Below, piece by piece: positions 1 to 6,806 of a DNA stretch of 17,392 nucleotides (position 1 is its first letter; the number at the start of each line of letters is the position of its first letter). Under the pieces are notes generated by a model. That model saw nothing but the letters and a program-made list of their open reading frames with translations. It was not told the origin of the DNA and did not search any database. The position numbers and the translations under genes are program-made. This stretch comes from Deltaproteobacteria bacterium (GTDB taxonomy: Bacteria; Desulfobacterota; G020345765), in the NCBI GenBank assembly GCA_030616835.1, contig JAUWWP010000022.1, forward strand, positions 1 through 17,392, written 5' to 3'.

Positions 1-1242
1 ACCTGCCACCAGGAGACTATTAAGCAGGCAATCGACCCCAATGGGGAGAAGACCGTTGAGCTCAAGTTCCCGGTGAAAAGGGACGACTATAAGAACGTGT
101 CTCTGGATATAGCGTTCCTTCTCGATACTACCGGAAGTATGGGAGATGAGATTGCCCGGCTAAAACAAACTATCGAGGTCATCCACTTCCAGATCAGCCA
201 ATTATCGTCCGCTCCGGATGTCCGCTTCGGGATGGTGCTTTACCGCGACCGGAAAGACGAATACCTAACCAAGGTGATCCCCTTTACCTCGGACATGGAG
301 GAGTTCAAGTCCGAGCTCGCCCAGGTTCGGGCAGGAGGGGGAGGTGATACTCCCGAGGACCTCCAGTCCGGGCTTCAGGAGGCACTGAGTAAACTGGATT
401 GGCGCAAACGCGGCATAAGGCTGCTATTCACAATCGCCGATGCCCCTCCGCATCTCGATTACGGCCAGCGGTATACCTATCTGGATGCAATGAAGGAGGG
501 GGCCAGTCGCGCCATCAAGTTTGTGAGCATCGGTGCCAGTGGTCTGCCGAACGATGGTGAATATGTATTCCGCCAGCTTGCCCAGTACCCCATGGGGATC
601 TTCGCTTTCCTTACCTACGGAGAGACCGGAGAGGCCGAGGGCGGGGGAGGTACCGTTGCCGTCTCCCATCACACCGGCTCAAACTGGCAGGCCGAGAACC
701 TGGATGCGATTATCGTGAGGATGGTTAAGACCGAGCTATCGTATCTGACCGATCAGCCGGTCACTGAGGGAGAGGACTACTTCGAGACCACCTCTCAGGG
801 GGACGCTGACCGGGACCTGGTTCTTAATGACCTGTTCTCTCAGGCGGTGAAACAACTGCTGGACTATTCAATCGTCCGAATCGAGGAGAGAACCCCCACG
901 GTGCTCATGCCGGTATCGGTCAAGGAAGAGGGCCTCAAGGCCGCATCGGAGCTACTCGAGGACCGGCTTGCGATCGTGATGTTCAAGTCCCCCCAGTTCC
1001 AGATGCTCGAGCGCGAGAATATCCAGCAGCTATTAAGTGAAATGAGCCTGCAGCTCACCGACCTGTTTGACGATGAGAAGACCGTTGAGGTTGGGAAGAT
1101 GGCCGGCGCCAAGCTCGCCGTGATCAGCAAGCTCTACCGGGGCAAGAAGAAGCTCGAGCTCTTCCTCAAGCTCGTTCGCATCGAGACCGGCGAGATCATC
1201 TCGGTCACCCTGGCCAAAGTCGATGACCGGCTGGTGAAATAG
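1..1242 (+). CDS. VWA-domain protein with C-terminal CsgG/FlgO-like domain, 5' end outside window
   Basis: The frame is open from base 1. A GTG at 73 could serve as a start, but the 24 codons before it read as protein and run straight into the VWA fold, so I treat the gene as 5'-truncated by the window. Counting from the GTG, residues 11-23 carry the MIDAS motif DTTGSMG (a DxTxS form of DxSxS), followed by GGGGDTPEDLQ (about 89-99) and TIADAPPH (about 120-127), the usual metal-site elements of a von Willebrand A domain. Residues about 290-385 (LERENIQQLLSEM, VGKMAGAKLAVISKLYR, VRIETGEIIS) match the pattern of CsgG/FlgO/TolB-like domains, which in known members work at the cell envelope. A VWA domain usually mediates metal-dependent protein binding. 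No signal peptide can be judged because the N-terminus is missing. The function is unknown. The VWA call is firm; the C-terminal call is by pattern. Confidence 0.85.
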   Translation, partial: TCHQETIKQAIDPNGEKTVELKFPVKRDDYKNVSLDIAFLLDTTGSMGDEIARLKQTIEVIHFQISQLSSAPDVRFGMVLYRDRKDEYLTKVIPFTSDMEEFKSELAQVRAGGGGDTPEDLQSGLQEALSKLDWRKRGIRLLFTIADAPPHLDYGQRYTYLDAMKEGASRAIKFVSIGASGLPNDGEYVFRQLAQYPMGIFAFLTYGETGEAEGGGGTVAVSHHTGSNWQAENLDAIIVRMVKTELSYLTDQPVTEGEDYFETTSQGDADRDLVLNDLFSQAVKQLLDYSIVRIEERTPTVLMPVSVKEEGLKAASELLEDRLAIVMFKSPQFQMLERENIQQLLSEMSLQLTDLFDDEKTVEVGKMAGAKLAVISKLYRGKKKLELFLKLVRIETGEIISVTLAKVDDRLVK

Positions 1243-1325
1243 AGCAGTTATTCGTGTCAGTGACGGTGTCAGGATCAAGGAAAACTCTGACCCTCAAACT
1301 CGGACGAAACACACGGAGTTGAATT

Positions 1326-1985
1326 ATGCCCAGAAGAATACCTCATACTGAAACTGAAGTGATTACCGGAAAGGAGACCACAGAAGAATATCTGGAGATG
1401 CAAAAAAGGATTGGAAGGTTCTATCTAAAAAGATTCTTAAGGATCCTTGCCGATCAAGGAAAGTCGGGCAGGTTCCTCGAAATTGGTTCAGGCCCTGGTT
1501 ATCAAACAGCGAAAGTCGCAGAGAAATATCCAAAAACAGAAATTGTTGCGGTCGAACCCTCGGCAGATATGATAACTATTGCGAAATCATATTTAGAGCA
1601 GAAAGGCTTAAGCGATAGAGTCAGGTTTGTTGAAGGTTTGGTAGAAGATGAAGCATTGATCAAAGACCTCGGGAGATTTGATTTAATCTACTCTTCATTT
1701 TCCTTACATCATTGGAAAAACCTCGTTAAGGCGTTCCAAAACCTTTACCAGGCGTTAAAAGAGGATGGTGTACTCCTGATTTACGATCTGGAAAGACATT
1801 GGTTAACTTACTACCTTCCATTTATTAGACGCGGAATTGTCGAATCGGTAAGAGCCTCATACATACCGGAAGAGATCTCATCCATAATGGCTAAGCTAAA
1901 TATACAAAACTATCAAGTTCAAAGGCATTTCCCCTATTTATCTATTTTGGCAAGAAAGGGTGCGGGTTCAAATCTTTCATCTTGA
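1326..1985 (+). CDS. Class I SAM-dependent methyltransferase
   Basis: This 219-residue Rossmann-fold methyltransferase has motif I LEIGSGPGY at 51-59, the acidic residue ending beta-2 at E77 (VAVEPSADM), a post-motif FDLIYSSFSLHHW at 118-130, and LKEDGVLLIYDL at 144-155. This is the order of a small-molecule (COG2226/Methyltransf_11-like) enzyme, but the substrate cannot be read from the sequence. The ATG is preceded by GGAG at a workable distance. The last eight codons (GAGSNLSS and stop) are formed by a short intergenic repeat that recurs at 2869-2900, so the C-terminus may have been altered by repeat insertion. The DNA is more AT-rich than the VWA gene before it. No co-transcribed partner is obvious. 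Confidence 0.85.
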   Translation: MPRRIPHTETEVITGKETTEEYLEMQKRIGRFYLKRFLRILADQGKSGRFLEIGSGPGYQTAKVAEKYPKTEIVAVEPSADMITIAKSYLEQKGLSDRVRFVEGLVEDEALIKDLGRFDLIYSSFSLHHWKNLVKAFQNLYQALKEDGVLLIYDLERHWLTYYLPFIRRGIVESVRASYIPEEISSIMAKLNIQNYQVQRHFPYLSILARKGAGSNLSS

Positions 1986-1989
1986 CAAT
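1958..1989 (+). repeat. Short intergenic repeat, copy 1 (overlaps methyltransferase 3' end)
   Basis: These 32 bases match 2869-2900 at 27 of 32 positions. Both begin GGGTGCGG and contain ATCTTTCATCT followed by GACAAT. This copy supplies the last codons and the TGA of the methyltransferase. It is followed by AGGCCTGACTCC, which resembles the ends of REP-type palindromes; that comparison is my inference. Confidence 0.6.
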
Positions 1990-2036
1990 AAGTTTAAAGT
2001 GGAGGCCTGACTCCGCTCCCTTGTACACCTGAAGTT

Positions 2037-2336
2037 ATGGAAGAAGATAAGGACAGAACAAAGCCGGATTTTGGTGAAGAGTCGGATATCGATCCGGATG
2101 TGGTGTCTGCGGACGCCAAAAGGATGTATGTAGAAGGCATCCGTCGGATGACCCCCGAGGCTAAGATAAAGATTGCCTCAGATATTTCCGAACTAACCCG
2201 GAAGCTTACCCGGGCCGGAATACGGCAAAGGAATCCGGGCATTTCCGAGGAAGAAATCGAGAGGGAATTGTGGAGGATCATCGATGAATCAAGAGGAAGT
2301 GTTTTTATCCGTAATAAAAACGCTAAACCAGCTTAA
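2037..2336 (+). CDS. Small hypothetical protein, putative partner of AbiEii-like nucleotidyltransferase
   Basis: This 99-residue charged protein is mostly helical by appearance, with a core around residues 30-85 (YVEGIRRMTPEAKIKIASD, then RAGIRQRNPGISEEEIEREL). Short proteins of this pattern (an M-TPE-K opening and an RAGI-RxRxPG-SEEEI stretch) are, to my recollection, common directly upstream of AbiEii/DUF6036-type nucleotidyltransferases. Here it overlaps the next gene by 53 bases in a different frame, so the two are almost certainly translated together. By position it would be the antitoxin or a regulatory partner of that gene. No DNA-binding motif is recognisable. The ATG at 2037 lacks a clear ribosome binding site; a start further in would still keep the core. 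Function is inferred from context only. Confidence 0.7.
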   Translation: MEEDKDRTKPDFGEESDIDPDVVSADAKRMYVEGIRRMTPEAKIKIASDISELTRKLTRAGIRQRNPGISEEEIERELWRIIDESRGSVFIRNKNAKPA

Positions 2337-2850
2337 CCTACCTTACATAATTACCGGTGCGTATGCATCAAGTATTCATGGCGAGCCCCGAGCTACCCAT
2401 GATATTGATCTTCAGATATACCTTACACCAAAAAATATAAGCGATATCTACAATACCTTCCAAGAGAATTTTTATGTGAGCAAGGAAGGCATAGAAGATG
2501 CGTTAAAGTATCGGACAATGTTTAACCTTATCCATTTGGAAAGCCAAATAAAAATTGATTTCTGGATATCCAAACAAAGCGAATATGATCAGGAACGATT
2601 AAAGAGGCGGCAGGAAATAACTATTTCCGGAATAAAAACATTTGTAATCAGTCCGGAAGACTTGATTCTGACCAAATTAGATTGGCATAAAAAAACAGAG
2701 TTGGAAAAACATTTTGCTGATGCTCTGGGGATTATGAGGATTCAAGGTGATCGACTGGATTTTGATTATATTACCTCCTGGGTGGAGAAGCTATCTATCG
2801 AAGAACTCTGGGCAGAATTAAGAAATACAGCCGGAAAAAATAGGGGCTAA
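2284..2850 (+). CDS. AbiEii/DUF6036-like nucleotidyltransferase, putative toxin
   Basis: This 188-residue protein is a minimal nucleotidyltransferase of the polymerase-beta superfamily. The glycine motif is TGAYASSIHGEPRATHDIDL at 24-43, and the metal-binding aspartates are probably D40 and D42, with D92 (KIDFWI) as the third. SPEDLILTKLDWHK at 123-136 is the conserved tail element of this group. In the AbiE type IV toxin-antitoxin systems such an enzyme is the toxin; other members are only annotated as nucleotidyltransferases with unknown targets. It starts inside the preceding 99-residue gene (53-base overlap), giving a two-gene module. The codons are AT-richer than its partner's. Fold confidence is high; the toxin role is inferred from family and context. 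Confidence 0.8.
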   Translation: MNQEEVFLSVIKTLNQLNLPYIITGAYASSIHGEPRATHDIDLQIYLTPKNISDIYNTFQENFYVSKEGIEDALKYRTMFNLIHLESQIKIDFWISKQSEYDQERLKRRQEITISGIKTFVISPEDLILTKLDWHKKTELEKHFADALGIMRIQGDRLDFDYITSWVEKLSIEELWAELRNTAGKNRG

Positions 2851-2868
2851 AATATAATAACCTGAAAA

Positions 2869-2900
2869 GGGTGCGGAGACAGATCTTTCATCTCGACAAT
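2869..2900 (+). repeat. Short intergenic repeat, copy 2
   Basis: This is the second copy of the 32-base repeat at 1958-1989, with five differences. Here it lies 18 bases after the nucleotidyltransferase stop and is wholly intergenic. Together the two copies bracket the nucleotidyltransferase module (2037-2850). Confidence 0.6.
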
Positions 2901-2950
2901 GTGATAGAGCCACGCTTTATTCCTGAATAGATTAAAGGCACTCTCTTAAC

Positions 2951-3763
2951 ATGCACAAATATCGCCAGCCAAGGATCTTGTGCCCGACCTGCAAAAAAGA
3001 TCAACTAACCCTTGAATCGGCCACCGACAGCGAGGTTCATTGCGCCGACTGCAGTATCTCTTTCCCCGTGAAAGACGGGGTGATCGATCTCCTGCCCGGA
3101 TCAAACCAGAAGCGAAGTCTCTCGCAGGCTCTAATGGAATGGAAACCACTCATCCGGATTTACGAGAGTCGATTGTGGCGGAGAAGCCTCCTCTTTACTT
3201 TGCGCACAGGAATTTCGTTTGAACGAGAATATGAGGTGATCGCAGAAGCCGCGAAACTCGAAGGCAATGAAATCCTGCTGGATCTCGCCTGCGGACCCGG
3301 GATCTACTCGCGACCCTTCGCCCGAAGACTGAGCCGCGGATGCGTGGTAGGATTGGACCTGTCCGTCCCGATGTTGGACTATGCGAGTTCGCGGGCGCGG
3401 GCTGAAGGGCTTGAGAATCTCGTACTCATTCATGGGAATGCCCTGGATCTCCCATTTCCAGATAACGAGTTCGATGCAGCCAATTGCTGCGGGGCAATTC
3501 ATCTGTTCCCCGACCTCCCCCACGCCTTTGGCGAGATCAGTCGCGTGCTGGGGCCAGGCGGACGCTTTACGGCCGCCGCTTTCAGGAGACCAGTGGGGCG
3601 GTTAGCAAAGAATATTGCAAGCTTCTATTATCGAAAGTTCGGACTCAATTCCTTTCTGCCGGATGAGCTTGAGTCGCTTTTCAAACAGGCTGGGCTACAC
3701 GATGTGAAATGCCATCATGCCAAGGGCATTTGGTTGATTATGAGCGCTGTCAAACCGGAATGA
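2951..3763 (+). CDS. SAM methyltransferase with N-terminal Trm112-like zinc ribbon
   Basis: The 270-residue protein opens with a zinc ribbon of Trm112p/YcaR type: CPTC at 11-14 and CADC at 31-34, followed by FPVKDGVIDLLP at 38-49. The methyltransferase fold follows: motif I LDLACGPGIYSR at 110-121, an acidic beta-2 end GLDLS at 134-138, LDLPFPDNEFDAANCCGAIH at 165-184, and LGPGGRF at 200-206. This combination is common in methyltransferases acting on small molecules or lipids; the substrate is not predictable. The gene is clearly more GC-rich than the methyltransferases on either side, which argues for separate origins. There is no good ribosome binding site before the ATG at 2951. GTG at 3068 is too late because it would remove the zinc ribbon. 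Confidence 0.85.
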   Translation: MHKYRQPRILCPTCKKDQLTLESATDSEVHCADCSISFPVKDGVIDLLPGSNQKRSLSQALMEWKPLIRIYESRLWRRSLLFTLRTGISFEREYEVIAEAAKLEGNEILLDLACGPGIYSRPFARRLSRGCVVGLDLSVPMLDYASSRARAEGLENLVLIHGNALDLPFPDNEFDAANCCGAIHLFPDLPHAFGEISRVLGPGGRFTAAAFRRPVGRLAKNIASFYYRKFGLNSFLPDELESLFKQAGLHDVKCHHAKGIWLIMSAVKPE

Positions 3764-3845
3764 CAACAGCACTTATAATAATTAAGTAAATTGAGTGCCT
3801 GACCTCATATTTCATAACAAATACAACTTTCCCAAAACATAGAAA

Positions 3846-4514
3846 ATGGTATTAAACAGAAAGGCATACAAGTGGTTTTACGACAATATTCATAGTCACT
3901 ACTATAATCTTCTGGTTAAATGGTGTTTTCTACCTTTTGGTGGAGAAGAAAAATGCAGAGAGGAATTGCTGGCACCGATTAATATATCACCAAAAGATAA
4001 AGTTCTTGATATGTGTTGTGGAACCGGCGGTGCTACTATTTCTATTTCTAAAAAAGCAGGAAAAGAGAGTGAAATAATAGGAATGGATCTCTCTGCCGGA
4101 CAAATTAATGTAGCTAAAAAGAGAGGACAGTTTAGCAATATTAAATTTATCGAAGGAGATGCAGCCAATACTGGCTTTGAAGAGATGTATTTTGACAAGG
4201 TGTTTATCACCCATGCCATCCATGAAATGCCAAGAGAAATCCGATACAAGGTATTGTCTGAAGCAAAAAGGGTTCTCAAAGAAAAAGGGGAAGTAATAAT
4301 TTTAGAATTAGATAATCCGGAAAGTATCCTTGTTCGTTTATTTATTGGGTTCTGGTTTTTCTATTGGTTGCCTTTTAATTTTGAAACACCCACCCGGAGG
4401 GATATGTTAAAACATGGCCTTACCAATGAGGTCAAAGAAGCAGGTTTCAAGAATATTAGAAAAGTTTCGAAGCACCAAGGAGTATTTCAAATCGTAGAGG
4501 GAGAAAAAAAATAA
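3846..4514 (+). CDS. UbiE-like class I SAM methyltransferase
   Basis: This 222-residue AT-rich gene encodes a methyltransferase with motif I VLDMCCGTGG at 53-62, acidic D81 (GMDLSAGQINVA), FDKVFITHAIHEMP at 116-129, and a beta-5 region EVIILELDNP at 149-158. The hydrophobic stretch LFIGFWFFYWLPF at 165-177 then ETPTRRDML is an insert seen in UbiE/COQ5-like (COG2226) enzymes and may touch a lipid or membrane. It is the third methyltransferase in 3.2 kb, but its composition, spacing and sequence are unlike the other two, so a shared operon is unlikely. The 82-base spacer upstream shows no clear promoter. The start ATG lacks a strong ribosome binding site. Confidence 0.85.
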   Translation: MVLNRKAYKWFYDNIHSHYYNLLVKWCFLPFGGEEKCREELLAPINISPKDKVLDMCCGTGGATISISKKAGKESEIIGMDLSAGQINVAKKRGQFSNIKFIEGDAANTGFEEMYFDKVFITHAIHEMPREIRYKVLSEAKRVLKEKGEVIILELDNPESILVRLFIGFWFFYWLPFNFETPTRRDMLKHGLTNEVKEAGFKNIRKVSKHQGVFQIVEGEKK

Positions 4515-4701
4515 TATTTTTAAGATCGGGGATGTTGACTAATGCAGCGACTAATCATTGCCCCCCACTTCAGAAAACCTGAGGGAGTAGGGCGAAACCA
4601 TCCCGGTCAAGATCTACGGATCAACAAACCTGTGTCGGTGTAAGTTGCCCGTGTCGGTTGCAATCATTGATGCCCTTACCTGAAAAGAACCCGAAAAAAC
4701 C

Positions 4702-4729
4702 TTGACAAATTCTTCAGATTAGATAAAAT
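4702..4729 (+). promoter_or_regulatory. Sigma-70-type promoter for the RHH/PIN pair
   Basis: TTGACA (4702-4707) and TAAAAT (4724-4729) are separated by 16 bases. The site lies 57 bases before the start codon of the RHH gene, and the transcript would begin inside the AT-rich palindrome. This is the best promoter match in the window. Confidence 0.65.
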
Positions 4730-4730
4730 G

Positions 4731-4772
4731 TATTAGTAGTATATACAATATAATAATATTATACGATTAATA
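4731..4772 (+). promoter_or_regulatory. Operator-like palindrome downstream of the promoter
   Basis: The outer arms TATTAGTAGTATA (4731-4743) and TATACGATTAATA (4760-4772) are inverted repeats matching at 11 of 13 positions. Inside are the perfect palindrome GTATATAC (4739-4746) and the arms TATAAT/ATTATA (4749-4763). It lies between the -10 box and the strong AGGAGG ribosome binding site (4773-4778). Ribbon-helix-helix antitoxins typically repress their own operon from such sites, so I infer that the product of the next gene binds here. Confidence 0.5.
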
Positions 4773-4786
4773 GGAGGTTTAGTGAT

Positions 4787-5050
4787 ATGAAAGGGCAGCT
4801 TATTGTTCGAATTGAAGAAGATTTGAAAAGACGTTTGAAGATACTCTCGAGGCGAGAGGGACAATCGATGAGTGAGAAGGTAATCGAGTTGGTAGAGGAT
4901 TATGTTTCTCAGAATGATTTTCCTCGCTTGGTAGACCGGGTCTGGGAAAGGATTGGCAATGACCTCCGGGGTAAGGGTTACGGACCGGAGAATGTAGGGG
5001 AAGTTATCAAAGAAGCAAGGAGAGATGAGAGAGAACGGGATAAGAGATGA
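4787..5050 (+). CDS. Ribbon-helix-helix (CopG-like) antitoxin
   Basis: The 87-residue protein starts with a ribbon-helix-helix DNA-binding domain: the strand QLIVRIEEDLKRRLKILS (4-21), a turn, and the second helix MSEKVIELVEDYVSQN (28-43). The C-terminal half (about 44-87) is charged and is the expected toxin-wrapping tail. It overlaps the PIN gene by four bases (ATGA), the normal layout of an antitoxin-toxin operon. An AGGAGG ribosome binding site sits just ahead of the ATG, and a promoter and palindrome lie upstream, consistent with autoregulation. Confidence 0.85.
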   Translation: MKGQLIVRIEEDLKRRLKILSRREGQSMSEKVIELVEDYVSQNDFPRLVDRVWERIGNDLRGKGYGPENVGEVIKEARRDERERDKR

Positions 5051-5463
5051 AGGCCGTGCTGGATACGAATATCTTCGTTTCCTCTTTCTTCGGGGGAAAC
5101 CCTCGGAGGATTATTGATCTCTGGAAGGTAGGAGAGATTGAGATCTGTATGTCAGAAGAAGTTTTGGAGGAATACTTGCGGGTCCTCGTTCGTTTCCAAC
5201 TCGAAGCCGAGGCCCTGGATGATCTTCTCCAGGTTTTCAAGGCCGGAGAGAATATTTGCTTTGTCCGGGTGCAAGAGAGGCTTGAAGTTATTAAAGAAGA
5301 CCCAGGTGATAATAAGTTCCTGGAATGCGCAGTTTCTTCGGGTGCAGATTTCATCATCTCCGGGGACCATCATCTTCTTGAGCTGGGGGAGTTTAGAGGG
5401 ACGAGGATTGTAACCCCCGCAACCTTTCTTCAGGCTTGTGAAAAAGGGGCCGGTGGAAACTAA
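5047..5463 (+). CDS. PIN-domain toxin (putative RNase, COG1569-like)
   Basis: This 138-residue protein is a complete PIN domain of the family often named putative toxin-antitoxin system toxin component (COG1569). The acidic residues expected at the active site are present: D6 in VLDTN, the glutamate cluster SEEVLEEY at 36-43, D88 in GDNKFLECA, and D107 in SGDHHLL. PIN toxins are Mg2+-dependent ribonucleases that cut tRNA, rRNA or mRNA; the target here is unknown. It is translationally coupled to the RHH gene. The start at 5047 is set by the ATGA overlap and by the MKAVLDTN opening that is standard for the family. The active site looks intact, so the module may be functional. Confidence 0.88.
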   Translation: MKAVLDTNIFVSSFFGGNPRRIIDLWKVGEIEICMSEEVLEEYLRVLVRFQLEAEALDDLLQVFKAGENICFVRVQERLEVIKEDPGDNKFLECAVSSGADFIISGDHHLLELGEFRGTRIVTPATFLQACEKGAGGN

Positions 5464-5571
5464 AATTTAAAGTTATGGAACTAATTGAACTACGTCCCCA
5501 TTCACAGTAATGAAATAAAAGATATTTGCCTTGTCGGAGAAAAAATGATATAAAGGTTAACAAACCCATTA

Positions 5572-5601
5572 TTAGAAGTCCGCCTGTGGCGGATTCTCTA
5601 A
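5572..5601 (+). repeat. Inverted repeat upstream of small membrane gene
   Basis: The stem TCCGCC/GGCGGA (5579-5584, 5588-5593) with loop TGT is extended by TTAGA/TCTAA (5572-5576, 5597-5601). It has no T-run, so a simple terminator role for the PIN operon is doubtful. A weak promoter-like pair TTGCCT (5526-5531) and TATAAA (5549-5554) precedes it. Confidence 0.5.
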
Positions 5602-5649
5602 CAGGGCAAAGGGGAGCAATAGTATAGAGTTAAATCCACGGAGGTGAAA

Positions 5650-5790
5650 ATGACGGCCAAGGAATTCTGGGAAAAGTATAAAGGAGAGATTGGCCTGGGA
5701 ATCCTGATACTGTATGTCATCCTGCTGGCCCTGGCCACCATTGATGACGGATTGGAGCTCGGTTGGTTCCACTGGGGCTGGATACCTTAA
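5650..5790 (+). CDS. 46-residue single-pass membrane protein
   Basis: This small gene starts at an ATG 3 bases after a strong GGAGGTG ribosome binding site and encodes 46 residues. The N-terminus MTAKEFWEKYKGE is charged. Residues 14-30 (IGLGILILYVILLALAT) form one clear transmembrane segment. The tail DDGLELGWFHWGWIP is rich in tryptophan and acidic residues, giving an N-in, C-out protein if the positive-inside rule holds. The organised layout and strong ribosome binding site support a real gene rather than a chance frame. Function is unknown; small tail-exposed membrane peptides can be regulatory, but nothing here shows that. It stands alone, with an inverted repeat before it and a repeat element starting 3 bases after its stop. 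Confidence 0.65.
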   Translation: MTAKEFWEKYKGEIGLGILILYVILLALATIDDGLELGWFHWGWIP

Positions 5791-5792
5791 AA

Positions 5793-5919
5793 TTGTAGGT
5801 CGGGCATCTTGCCCGACCTACCTGTCCTGAACCCTTCGCTAACGCTCAGGATAAACTCCATCGAAGGAATGGCGGACTGGCCATGTCCTGAGCCCGTCGA
5901 AGGGAAGCCTGCCCTACAA
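5793..5919 (+). mobile_element. Inverted-repeat element 1 (MITE-like, non-coding)
   Basis: This 127-base element is bounded by TTGTAGG (5793-5799) and CCTACAA (5913-5919). It starts with a perfect 12-bp hairpin (GTAGGTCGGGCA, loop TCT, 5795-5821) and contains TGTCCTGA (5823-5830) and TGTCCTGAGCCCGTCGAAGG (5884-5903). The TCCTGAGC/CGAAGG sequence belongs to a short repeat that I recall as widespread in environmental genomes. There is no transposase and no open frame. It is related to the element at 9710-9867. Its first hairpin lies right after the small membrane gene and could act as a transcript end, although it lacks a T-run. Confidence 0.55.
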
Positions 5920-5951
5920 GTCAAAGATTCGAGATACTCTCCATTTTTGCT

Positions 5952-6803
5952 ATGACTGAAAAACCAAAGAGTGCTAATCGATTACTCTTCGGAACCGGCG
6001 GCACCCCCCACAGCGCCCGCTCCCGTGACAGCCTTGCCGGTATCCAACGGATAAAAGAACTGGGGTTGGGCTGCCTGGAGTTAGAGTTTGTCCAGGGAGT
6101 CAAAATGGGAAAGGAGGCAGCCCTTAAGGTAGGCAAGCTGGCCAGAGAATTAGGTATCCGCTTATCTGCTCACGGTCCCTACTTTATCAATCTCAATGCC
6201 CGGGAAAAGGAAAAGCTTGCGGCCAGCCGGGAGAGAATACTCCAGACGGCCCGGGTAGCTAAGATCTGTGGGGCCACCAGTGCGGTCTTCCACGCAGCCT
6301 TTTATCTGGAAGACCCCCCGGAAAAGGTCTATTCCGTCATTAAATCACACCTGAATGAGCTCCAGTGCAAGCTCAGCAAAGAAGGTAACTCGGTTCAGCT
6401 CCGCCCGGAACTGACCGGTAAGGGTACTCAGTTTGGAAGCTTAGAAGAGATCCTCAGGCTGAGCAAGGAGATTAAAGGGGTGCTTCCCTGTCTTGACTTT
6501 TCCCATTATTATGCCCGGGAAAACGGAAGGACAAATACCTACCAGCATTTTGCTACTGCCCTGGAAAAGGTAAAGGAGACCCTGGGGAGGGAGGGCCTCA
6601 AAGATATGCATATCCATCTGAGTGGAATAGACTACGGGCCTAAAGGTGAAATTAGGCATTTGAATTTAGCCCAGTCAGGCCTTAACTACCGGGAGGTCCT
6701 TCAGGCACTGAAGGACTTTGGGGCAGAGGGGACAGTCATCTGTGAAAGCCGCAATTTAGAGGACGATGCCCTTCTCCTGCAAAGAACCTACCAGAAACTG
6801 TAG
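5952..6803 (+). CDS. nfo: Endonuclease IV-like AP endonuclease (archaeal type)
   Basis: This 283-residue TIM-barrel protein fits endonuclease IV, which cuts DNA at abasic sites using a three-metal centre. The expected ligands are in order: H74 (SAHGPYFINL), H114 (VFHAAFY), E153 (RPELTGKGTQFGSLEEIL), D182 and H185 (CLDFSHYYAREN), H220/H222 (MHIHLSGI), H236 and E265 (ICESRNLEDDAL). The opening LLFGTGGTPHSA and the ELEFVQGV stretch are typical of the archaeal branch rather than of E. coli Nfo. Bacterial genes of this type suggest old transfer, or a candidate-phylum host. It ends 3 bases before the purC start, so the two are almost certainly one operon. No strong ribosome binding site precedes the ATG at 5952, and a repeat element ends 32 bases upstream. 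Confidence 0.85.
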   Translation: MTEKPKSANRLLFGTGGTPHSARSRDSLAGIQRIKELGLGCLELEFVQGVKMGKEAALKVGKLARELGIRLSAHGPYFINLNAREKEKLAASRERILQTARVAKICGATSAVFHAAFYLEDPPEKVYSVIKSHLNELQCKLSKEGNSVQLRPELTGKGTQFGSLEEILRLSKEIKGVLPCLDFSHYYARENGRTNTYQHFATALEKVKETLGREGLKDMHIHLSGIDYGPKGEIRHLNLAQSGLNYREVLQALKDFGAEGTVICESRNLEDDALLLQRTYQKL

Positions 6804-6806
6804 ACG

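Noticed and set aside
4515..4786. A riboswitch or structured RNA before the RHH/PIN pair
   Set aside because: The sequence has only short direct repeats (GTGTCGGT at 4632 and 4651) and no motif of a riboswitch class I know. The promoter lies downstream of most of it.
5572..5772. A 66-residue protein on the - strand
   Set aside because: It lies opposite the small membrane gene and the inverted repeat, with no homology pattern and no ribosome binding site advantage.
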